A stretch of 8,673 nt of DNA from an uncultured Selenomonadales bacterium (GTDB taxonomy: Bacteria > Bacillota > Negativicutes > Selenomonadales > Selenomonadaceae), in the NCBI GenBank assembly GCA_946543495.1, contig CAMNLS010000043.1, positions 1 through 8,673 of the forward strand, written 5' to 3'. The notes beneath the pieces were generated by a model. It did not search any database. It was not told the DNA's origin and saw nothing but the letters and a program-made list of their open reading frames with translations. Shown here one piece after another: positions 1 through 6,110 of the stretch; the first letter of the stretch is position 1; each line of letters starts with the position of its first letter. A program made the translations under genes and the position numbers.

Positions 1-733
1 AATCTCTGTCAATCGTCAAGATGAGGTCGTAGCCGGGCTTAGGCTCCTTCTTGCCCAAGATTTGAACGGGCTTGCCCGCCACGTCAACTTCAACTTGCTC
101 GCCGCCGTTCTCGCCGCGAATCATTTTATCGTAAACGCGCTCCAATCCGAACTTGCCGATGATGTCGCCGGACTTGTAGCCCTCTTCCTTTTTAGCCTCA
201 AGCTCGGCATCGGAAATTTCGCTGACGTAGCCGAATGTGTGCGCGCCCTCCTGCTTGAGATAATAATTTCTAATCGGCTGAACTTCGATGACGACGCCTG
301 GATATAAATCCTTTTGCTCTTCGATAATCGTTACGATGTCTTGCGAAACGTCGGGGCGAATTCGTATTGGGTCGAAGCCAGAGTGAACGGAAATTTTTTG
401 TTCAATCTCTTCTTGCGGCACGTTGAGTAGTTTGGAAATGCGTTCGACGACTTCGGGCTTGATTGGTTCAGTCAAAGGCAAGAGTGATACGCTGAAGCCC
501 GGACGATTCGTCACGAGGAGTTGACCGTTTCTATCGTAGAACGTGCCACGCGGAGCCATTGACGGAATAATTCGTATGCGGTTGCCGTCGGCGAGACCAG
601 CATAATATTCGCCGTCATAAATTTGCAGATAGCCGACACGAGCAATCAAAATCGCAATGATGAGCGTCGCCATGACTGCAAGCGGTTTGAGTCGCCCGAT
701 ATATTCTTCGCCATTGTTCGAGTTGTCAATCAC
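1..733 (-). CDS. mrdA: Penicillin-binding protein 2 (peptidoglycan transpeptidase), N-terminal part
   Basis: PBP2 is the class B transpeptidase that cross-links peptidoglycan during cell elongation, working with RodA and the MreBCD system at the inner membrane. Reading leftward from a GTG at 733, 244 codons are open to the window edge, so the C-terminal part, including the catalytic SxxK serine domain, is outside the window. Visible features are a short cytoplasmic start (residues 1-15), one membrane anchor at about residues 16-34 (AVMATLIIAILIARVGYLQI), and the dimerisation-domain signature APRGTFYDRNGQLLVTNRPG followed by FSVSLLPL. Near residue 200 lies FGLERVYDKMIRGENGG, and the fragment ends in GYDLILTIDRD, the usual lead into the transpeptidase domain. 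The start is supported by a GGGGAGG ribosome binding site (743-749 on the other strand), nine bases upstream. The family call is firm. The gene name rests on similarity to PBP2 rather than PBP3 or sporulation paralogues. Confidence 0.88.
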   Translation of the reverse strand, partial: MIDNSNNGEEYIGRLKPLAVMATLIIAILIARVGYLQIYDGEYYAGLADGNRIRIIPSMAPRGTFYDRNGQLLVTNRPGFSVSLLPLTEPIKPEVVERISKLLNVPQEEIEQKISVHSGFDPIRIRPDVSQDIVTIIEEQKDLYPGVVIEVQPIRNYYLKQEGAHTFGYVSEISDAELEAKKEEGYKSGDIIGKFGLERVYDKMIRGENGGEQVEVDVAGKPVQILGKKEPKPGYDLILTIDRD

Positions 734-758
734 GTTTATAATCCTCCCCAAGCGTGAG

Positions 759-806
759 GCTTGACCCAGCGGTCGCGCCTTAGTCATTGATAAAGTCGGA
801 GCTTGT
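759..806. repeat. Direct repeat copy 1 (48 bp, 65-bp period)
   Basis: This copy begins GCTTGACCCAGCGG and ends GTCGGAGCTTGT. It matches the copy at 824-871 at 47 of 48 positions. The only difference is G at 789 against A at 854. Confidence 0.9.
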
Positions 807-823
807 AGCCGCGCAAGCGCGAC

Positions 824-871
824 GCTTGACCCAGCGGTCGCGCCTTAGTCATTAATAAAGTCGGAGCTTGT
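824..871. repeat. Direct repeat copy 2 (48 bp)
   Basis: This is the second copy of the 48-bp unit, offset by 65 bp from the first. Similarity continues weakly past its end (CCGCG at 874-878 corresponds to 809-813). The 17-bp gap between the copies contains the CGCGC-AA-GCGCG inverted repeat. Confidence 0.9.
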
Positions 872-978
872 GCCCGCGTTCGTACGCAACGCATGCGCAT
901 TGCTACTTGCGTGACCCAGTTGGATGCAACGTCACGTTGCTCACGCTTGGATTATAACATGCAAAGGAGAAATTGAAA

Positions 979-2418
979 GTGGAAAATTTCAACGCGCCAA
1001 TCGTCGCGGCAATGAAAAAGTATTCGGCGGACGGGGTGATTGCCTTCCATACGCCAGGTCATAAACAGGGGCGCGGAGCTCATGAACTCTTGCGCGAACT
1101 CTTGACGGCGGAAGGACTAAGGCAGGAAGTTTCGCTTATGGAGGAGCTTGACGACTTGCACGCGCCGCACTCTTGCATAATGGAAGCTCAAGCTTTAGCG
1201 GCTAAGCTTTGGCACGTGGACGAATGTTTATTCATGGTCAACGGCACGACTTCAGCGGTGCAAGCAATGCTTTTCGGGACGCTCAAGGCGGGCGACTTAG
1301 TTATGGTTCCGCGCAATGCTCATCGGTCGGTTATCGCAGGGCTAATCCTATCGGGAGCCGTGCCAATCTTCTTGCCAGTGGAATTCAACGACGAATTTAA
1401 TTTGCCGCTCAATGTCAGCGTCGAGACGATTGAACGCGCCATAAAAAAATTCCCACAAGCGCGGGCGGTGTTATTAGTGTCGCCGAACTATTACGGCGTG
1501 GCGGCGGACTTGTCGACGATTGCAAAGCTTGTTCACGCGGCGGGAATGCTCTTGCTAATCGACGAGGCTCACGGAGCGCATTTGACGTTCTGCGACGAGT
1601 TGCCGACTTCAGCAATGGAAGCGGGCGCAGACCTTGCCGCGCAGTCGACGCACAAAATTTTAGGTTCATTGACGCAAAGTTCAATGATCATGCTCAAGGA
1701 AGGTTTCATCAACGTTGAACGAGTCAAACGGGCGGCAAGCCTCCTGCAGACGACCAGCCCGAATCAATTACTGCTTGCGTCATTGGACATCGCACGCTTG
1801 CAAATGGAACGCGACGGACGAAAAAAAATCTGCGCGGCAGTCGAGCTGTCAAAAGCACTGCGCATAGAGATAAAAAATATTCACGGGCTAAAGGTCTTTG
1901 ACTTCGCGAACCTAGACCCGACTAAGGTTACAGTGAACGTTCAAGGCTTAGGACTTACGGGGCAAGAGGCGGAAGAAATTTTACGCCGCGAGCTGAAAGT
2001 TCAATGCGAACTCTCGGACGCGGCGAATCTGTTATTCTTAATCACCTTCGCGGACGACTTCGAGACAACTTCCAAGCTTATCGACGCGCTGAAGCATTTG
2101 CCACAACGTCCGCCGATAAAAATCTTGCCGCCGCTGATGTCGAAGTCAATTTCCGTTGCCAAGCTCAGCCCGCGTGAAACTTTCTATGCGCCCGCCGAAG
2201 TCGTCGCGTTGAATGAATCAGTCGGGCGAATTTGCGCAGAGGAGATAACGTTATATCCGCCGGGGATACCGCTTATAATGCCGGGCGAAGAGATTTCTGC
2301 ACACGTCATCGAGTTAATTCATCAGTCAACGGGGCGCGTTATCGGCGCGAACGACTCAATCTTAGCAACGATAAAGGTCATTAACGAACGGGAACTTCCA
2401 AGTCGTCGAGCGGTTTGA
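979..2418 (+). CDS. Orn/Lys/Arg decarboxylase family protein (PLP-dependent, fold type I)
   Basis: This is a pyridoxal-phosphate amino acid decarboxylase of about 479 residues, the length of the Bacillus SpeA/YaaO group. Family members make agmatine, cadaverine or putrescine in the cytoplasm; the substrate cannot be read from sequence. Counting from the GTG at 979, HTPGHKQG lies at 24-31, the cofactor-site NGTTS at 88-92, RNAHRSV at 112-118, IDEAHGAH at 194-201 (Asp contacting the pyridine nitrogen), and STHKILGSLTQSS at 223-235, where Lys226 is the expected Schiff-base lysine. The C-terminal domain keeps the typical YAPAEVVALNESVGRICAEE segment. A TTG at 973 is in frame but only three bases from the AAAGGAG box (963-969); the GTG at 979 gives a normal nine-base spacing, so it is preferred. 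The gene diverges from mrdA and overlaps the next gene tail to tail by 38 bp. Confidence 0.9.
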   Translation: MENFNAPIVAAMKKYSADGVIAFHTPGHKQGRGAHELLRELLTAEGLRQEVSLMEELDDLHAPHSCIMEAQALAAKLWHVDECLFMVNGTTSAVQAMLFGTLKAGDLVMVPRNAHRSVIAGLILSGAVPIFLPVEFNDEFNLPLNVSVETIERAIKKFPQARAVLLVSPNYYGVAADLSTIAKLVHAAGMLLLIDEAHGAHLTFCDELPTSAMEAGADLAAQSTHKILGSLTQSSMIMLKEGFINVERVKRAASLLQTTSPNQLLLASLDIARLQMERDGRKKICAAVELSKALRIEIKNIHGLKVFDFANLDPTKVTVNVQGLGLTGQEAEEILRRELKVQCELSDAANLLFLITFADDFETTSKLIDALKHLPQRPPIKILPPLMSKSISVAKLSPRETFYAPAEVVALNESVGRICAEEITLYPPGIPLIMPGEEISAHVIELIHQSTGRVIGANDSILATIKVINERELPSRRAV

Positions 2419-4702
2419 ACTCCATGCCGTCGGGCGTCTTCAAAATTATTTCTAACGTGTCGCCGCTCGTCACGGGGTCAGCGAAGTCGACGGGTTTGCC
2501 ATTAACTTTTATAACAAAACTTATGCGGCTCTTTGCGGGCGGCGGTTTAAAGTTGACGGCAAGCAGTGCATCGCTCACCATGACAAAATTTTTCTCTTCG
2601 CGCTCGTAGATGATATCTGCGCCGTCTTCGATGATAGTGTTCTCGTTGGAAATGCGCCCGTTGACGCTCAATAGAACAGTTGTTGCCGTCGGGATTGCAT
2701 ACTCTTTGTCGTTGTAGAAAATTTTAATGGCGGCGGCTTTGTTCTCGTCCTTGATAATCGCGCCGACCTTAATCGCGTCATTGGCAACGTATTCAATAGC
2801 ATCGCCCGCATGCGGCACGTCGGAAACTTCTGCGCGGTCGCCGTTAAGGAAGATGTCGGGCATGCAGACGTAGTGAGCTTTACTGCCGTTCAACGTGTAG
2901 TGAATCTTCTTGCCCGCCGGAGGATAGTTCGCAAGCCTTAGTAGCTCGCCGATATTACGTTTAATATTCGTGTTAAGCTCGTCGCCGTCTTGAAGCTTTC
3001 GACTAGGCAAGCTTACTTCATCGTTGACTAAAAGCTTTGGCGCAACGGAAAACTCCTTGCCGTTGACAGTAACAGTAAACGTCGGCTCAAGGGCAATGAT
3101 GTCGTCGATTTTTACTTGTGCGCTAACGCCGTCTTCGCCCGGCTCAATTACTATGCGGCAGTTATCTTCAAGCGGCGTTTCCAAAGTCGCGGGCTTGTCG
3201 TTTACAAGAATCTTTGCAAGGGTGCCCATCGTCCCCGCAAAAAATTTTTTCTCGCCGTTAAGAGTGATGCCGACACCGAGTCCAGGCTTGCCGTTGAACT
3301 TCTTATAATCAATGCCCGCACTCAAGATAGCGTCGCTGACAGTGAGGTCGCGGAAGTGGAAAAGGTTTACCTCTTGATTGTTAATCGTGACGTTGAAGAA
3401 GTGGAAAGTATCCGTCGACGCAACTTTAAGAATTCCAAGCGGCGTGGCGGCATCGGGCGATTGCAACGCGGCAGGAATATTTTTAATGCCTTCGACCCTA
3501 TCGGGCTTGCGAACGGCTACATGGTCAAGCGGCATGTTCAGAGCTTCGGCAACAAGGTGATTCAAGTTAGGAGAGAGAGCACCGCCGCCGACTAATAGCA
3601 ACGCTTGCGGCGGGTCATTGCCGTTGAGTTCCAAAATCGTCTTGGCAATGGCATTAGCAATCATGCCGACGTGTTCATTAATTGGCATAAGAATTTCTTC
3701 CGCCGTCAAGTTGTAGGGGCGTCCGAGTATGTCATTGAAGGTCGCGCCTTCGCCATTAGTCGCCTTGCGCTTAATCTCTTCAGCAACGTTGAAGTCAAGC
3801 AGGAAACGTTGACTGATAGCCTCCGTGACTTCATCGCCCGCAAGCGGAACCATACCATAGGCAATGACTGAACCATTCTTGGTAATCGCAACGTCGGAAG
3901 TGCCCGCGCCAATATCGACAAGGACAATGTTTAGATGACGCATTGAAGACGGCACAAGAACATTAATAGCGGCGATAGGCTCAAGCGTCAAAGCGCGAAC
4001 TTCAAGCCCTGAATAGTGCAAGGCGGTCTGCATTGAATCGACGACTTGACGCGGCAGGAACGTCGCAATAACTTTTGTCTTGGCAATGTTACCGCGCTGA
4101 CCAATTAATCTTTTAAGGCGAATGCCGTCAAGCTCGTAGCTTATAATGCTGAAGCCAACGCAGTAATAAATTTTAGCGTCGATTTTCTTTTCGGTAGTGA
4201 GCTGAGCTTGAGCGAGTTGGACTGCGGCGAAGTTCAAGGAGCTTTGGATTTCTTCAGTGATGATTCCGTTGACTTCTTGCGTTGCCTCGGCGGTCATGGT
4301 ATAAAGGGCACGCCCCGCCGCCGCTATTGCCGCGCTCTTGAGTTCGCCGACCTGCTCCGCCAAAGCATTCTTAACGCGAATAATAACTTCAGCGACTTGC
4401 GGCACGTCATGAATCTGCCCGTCAAGCATGGCGCGGCTTGTATGCTCCAATCTGTGCGTCGCTATGATTTTCATTTGCCCGTCGTCGTCTTGCTCCGCCA
4501 CAATCCCGATAACAGAGCGCGTGCCAATGTCCAACGCAAAAACTTTTTCCTTGCCGTCCGTCTTGTAATCAATCTTTTTGCGTTCGCGCTTTGACTTCAA
4601 GTCCGCAGAAATTTTTTTAGGTCGTCCGCGTTTAGCTTTATCTTCCTTCTTGGGGCGTCCGCGACGTGGCTTAAGTTCCTCGTCAATAATTTTATCCGTC
4701 AT
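2381..4702 (-). CDS. FtsA-like ASKHA-fold ATPase with AT-hook-like N-terminus and long beta-rich C-terminal tail
   Basis: This 773-residue protein has a core (about 53-430) that is recognisably of the FtsA/PilM actin-like family. It shows phosphate-1 motif FALDIGTRSVIGIV (55-68), an FtsA-style 1C/SHS2 insertion after SAAIAAAGRALYTMTAEA, phosphate-2 motif VDIGAGTSDVAI (262-273) and adenosine motif LLLVGGGALSPN (368-379). FtsA proteins are usually near 420 residues. This one has a highly basic start with two RGRPKK motifs (14-19 and 25-30), similar to AT-hooks, and about 340 extra C-terminal residues. That tail repeats a pattern of NG or ND turns followed by GD or DG turns (VTVNGKEF, YTLNGSKA, IFYNDKEY, IKVNGKPV), suggesting tandem small beta domains, perhaps beta-grasp-like. 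No signal peptide or membrane helix is seen. The start is set by AAGGAGA at 4711-4717 (other strand), eight bases from the ATG. It is probably not the main division FtsA; a scaffold or surface-related role is possible but unproven. Confidence 0.82.
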   Translation of the reverse strand: MTDKIIDEELKPRRGRPKKEDKAKRGRPKKISADLKSKRERKKIDYKTDGKEKVFALDIGTRSVIGIVAEQDDDGQMKIIATHRLEHTSRAMLDGQIHDVPQVAEVIIRVKNALAEQVGELKSAAIAAAGRALYTMTAEATQEVNGIITEEIQSSLNFAAVQLAQAQLTTEKKIDAKIYYCVGFSIISYELDGIRLKRLIGQRGNIAKTKVIATFLPRQVVDSMQTALHYSGLEVRALTLEPIAAINVLVPSSMRHLNIVLVDIGAGTSDVAITKNGSVIAYGMVPLAGDEVTEAISQRFLLDFNVAEEIKRKATNGEGATFNDILGRPYNLTAEEILMPINEHVGMIANAIAKTILELNGNDPPQALLLVGGGALSPNLNHLVAEALNMPLDHVAVRKPDRVEGIKNIPAALQSPDAATPLGILKVASTDTFHFFNVTINNQEVNLFHFRDLTVSDAILSAGIDYKKFNGKPGLGVGITLNGEKKFFAGTMGTLAKILVNDKPATLETPLEDNCRIVIEPGEDGVSAQVKIDDIIALEPTFTVTVNGKEFSVAPKLLVNDEVSLPSRKLQDGDELNTNIKRNIGELLRLANYPPAGKKIHYTLNGSKAHYVCMPDIFLNGDRAEVSDVPHAGDAIEYVANDAIKVGAIIKDENKAAAIKIFYNDKEYAIPTATTVLLSVNGRISNENTIIEDGADIIYEREEKNFVMVSDALLAVNFKPPPAKSRISFVIKVNGKPVDFADPVTSGDTLEIILKTPDGMEFKPLDDLEVPVR

Positions 4703-4856
4703 AGAATTTTTCTCCTTGCATTAAAGGTTATTGCGCTTATTTCGCGAATTAAAAGGATAATCCTTTAAAAAGATTATAAGGTTAAAGATTAAAAGATGAA
4801 AAGTATTTACTTATCTCTAGTTCCCAATTCCTAATTGATAGAAAGGCGGTGTTGAT
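4703..4856. promoter_or_regulatory. Divergent spacer between the FtsA-like and FakA-like genes
   Basis: This AT-rich spacer must carry the start signals of both flanking genes. On the leftward strand a perfect TATAAT lies at 4773-4778, extended as TTATAATC. Its best -35 about 17 bases upstream is poor (TTCATC, 4796-4801). A 15-bp palindrome sits just downstream of that box, where transcription would begin. On the rightward strand TTGCGC (4731-4736) and GATAAT (4756-4761) are a weak pair with a 19-base gap. The rightward gene has an AAAGGCGGTG ribosome binding site at 4843-4852. Confidence 0.45.
4752..4766. promoter_or_regulatory. 15-bp perfect palindrome, operator candidate
   Basis: AAAGGAT-A-ATCCTTT reads the same on both strands with a one-base centre. 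It lies 7 bp downstream of the leftward TATAAT box at 4773-4778, so it would overlap the transcription start of the FtsA-like gene. A repressor bound here could affect both divergent genes. It is too short and too weak in GC to be a convincing terminator. Confidence 0.4.
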
Positions 4857-6095
4857 ATGATAGGAAGCAGGGAAGTCATCACGGGCGGGGACTTTAAGCG
4901 AATGGTAGCCGGCACGTACAGTGAATTTCTTTTGGAGTATGAAACGATAAACGGGCTTGGCGGTGCTGGGACGTTGGCGGGCACGCACATTTTGAGGACG
5001 ATGGGCGCGGCGGTCATGCCTCTTGCCGATGCCAAAGATGATTCAATCGGCGGGCTTGCTCGTAGAGTTTCAACGGCGGCGGTCTTTGGTGCTAGAGGCA
5101 ATGCGGGCGTCGTGCTTGCTCAGATGTTTCGCGGAATAAGTGCGGGACTCGTCGGCAAGTATGACGCAACAGGTTCGGAGTTCGGGAAGGCTTTCCAATA
5201 CGGAATTTTATACGCGCAAAGACTCATCCCCGAAGAGCCTGAACGCCCGTTTATAAGCGTGGCAAAAGCAGTAGCAAAGGGAGCCTATCACGCGGTGCGC
5301 GACGGTATGCCGATTGTCGAAATTTTGTATAAGGCAATTAAAGCGGGCGAGGCGGCAGTTGAAAAAATCGGACTTGACGACGCGGGCGCAAATATAATGC
5401 TTAGCTTCTTGAAGGGTTGCTTAAAAGGTATCGACGGCAATTTTGTATCGCCCGCCGTGAGTTTGTCGCTTGGCTTGGGAACGCATAAGAACATGCCCGA
5501 CCCGCGTAATGACTTAGTGCGACCGTATTGCATTCGTCTGCGCGTGAAAAATTCTAAGGCAAGCTTGCCAGAGCTTGAACGGCAAATGAAGGACTTCAGT
5601 AGCTTTTCTATCGTCGAACGGGGGCAAGGCGGCTTGGAGGTTCATTTACATACAGACCACGTCGGCAAAACTTTGGAGCAGGCAATCGGTTGGGGACCAC
5701 TCTCGGAAGTCAAGATAACTAATATGAGCGAAGTGCACGCCTTACCTTTCCACGAAGTCATAATGAAAGTTGCGGCGTTAGCAGTGGCTAAAGATTCTTT
5801 GGAGGCACAGAAACTTCAAGACGCGGGCGCATCAATCTTAGTGTCGGGTTCGGAGGAGTCGTCGCCCTCTTTAGCAGAGATAATCGGGGCGGCTCATTCG
5901 GATTTGGCGTCGAGTTATGTGTTGGTTGCGTCAAGCCCTGATTATCGCTTAGTCTTTAAGCAGGCAAAGAGACTTTTAGGCGGGCGCGTCGAATTGGTCT
6001 TGGCTGACACCTTCGAGAACACCTTAACTGCGCTGAAGAAGTTTTCGCCTAGCTTATCAGCGGCAGAAAATGCAAAGCTCATGTCGCAATTTTAA
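4857..6095 (+). CDS. FakA/DAK2-like protein lacking the metal-nucleotide motif (probable pseudokinase)
   Basis: FakA phosphorylates fatty acids bound to FakB (DegV) proteins, using an N-terminal DhaL/DAK2 kinase domain. This 412-residue protein follows the same three-part layout but is shorter than usual (about 550). The kinase-like domain covers about 7-200: VITGGDFKRMVAGT matches the family start, GARGNAGVVLAQMFRGI (78-94) matches the conserved GARGNSG helix, and DDAGANIMLSFLKG resembles the family's DAGG region. The loop normally reading NVFPVPDGDTGTN is NGLGGAGTLAGTH at 32-44, so both magnesium-binding Asp residues are replaced (Gly38, Leu40). The middle domain (about 223-295) keeps YCIRLRV and VHLHTD, whose Cys and two His match residues reported to bind zinc in staphylococcal FakA. 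The C-terminal domain (about 298-400) has GASILVSGSEESSPSL in place of the usual GGQTMNPS. Catalysis by the usual mechanism is unlikely. A glycosyltransferase gene follows after 15 bp. Confidence 0.8.
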   Translation: MIGSREVITGGDFKRMVAGTYSEFLLEYETINGLGGAGTLAGTHILRTMGAAVMPLADAKDDSIGGLARRVSTAAVFGARGNAGVVLAQMFRGISAGLVGKYDATGSEFGKAFQYGILYAQRLIPEEPERPFISVAKAVAKGAYHAVRDGMPIVEILYKAIKAGEAAVEKIGLDDAGANIMLSFLKGCLKGIDGNFVSPAVSLSLGLGTHKNMPDPRNDLVRPYCIRLRVKNSKASLPELERQMKDFSSFSIVERGQGGLEVHLHTDHVGKTLEQAIGWGPLSEVKITNMSEVHALPFHEVIMKVAALAVAKDSLEAQKLQDAGASILVSGSEESSPSLAEIIGAAHSDLASSYVLVASSPDYRLVFKQAKRLLGGRVELVLADTFENTLTALKKFSPSLSAAENAKLMSQF

Positions 6096-6110
6096 GGAGG
6101 AGTTTTATTT

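Larger units (their letters stand above)
748..950. repeat. Intergenic repeat block bounded by 11-bp inverted repeats
   Basis: Nearly the whole spacer between mrdA and the decarboxylase gene is repeat-like. CCAAGCGTGAG at 748-758 is matched exactly by its inverse CTCACGCTTGG at 940-950. The symmetry continues outward with gaps: TTATAATCC on the left side has its inverse at 949-957 on the right. Inside are two direct copies (759-806 and 824-871), a CGCGC-AA-GCGCG hairpin at 810-821, a near-palindrome around 886-903 and a perfect GCAACGT-C-ACGTTGC inverted repeat at 926-940. A diverged piece of the direct repeat (TGACCCAG) recurs at 912-919. No open frame of note is present and no flanking target duplication is clear. 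It may be a small non-autonomous mobile element or a species-specific intergenic repeat. The two ribosome binding sites lie just outside its edges. Confidence 0.55.

Noticed and set aside
761..794. TTGACC followed by GATAAA in the repeat as a promoter.
   Set aside because: The gap between the boxes is about 22 bases, too long, and in the second copy the match is no better.
759..871. Two direct repeats with a 17-bp gap as a CRISPR array.
   Set aside because: Only two copies, a 48-bp unit and a 17-bp spacer do not fit CRISPR dimensions, and no cas genes are near.
953..958. TATAAC as the -10 box of the decarboxylase gene.
   Set aside because: Transcription would start at or inside the ribosome binding site, and no -35 element is found at a suitable distance; it is better explained as part of the inverted-repeat symmetry.
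973..975. TTG as start codon of the decarboxylase.
   Set aside because: It lies only three bases after the AAAGGAG box; GTG at 979 has a normal spacing of nine.
3116..3595. Long open frame (159 codons) on the + strand.
   Set aside because: It lies wholly opposite the conserved ATPase core and tail of the FtsA-like gene, with no family features of its own.
4208..4594. 128-codon open frame on the + strand.
   Set aside because: It is antisense to the N-terminal ATPase region of the FtsA-like gene and has no recognisable motif.
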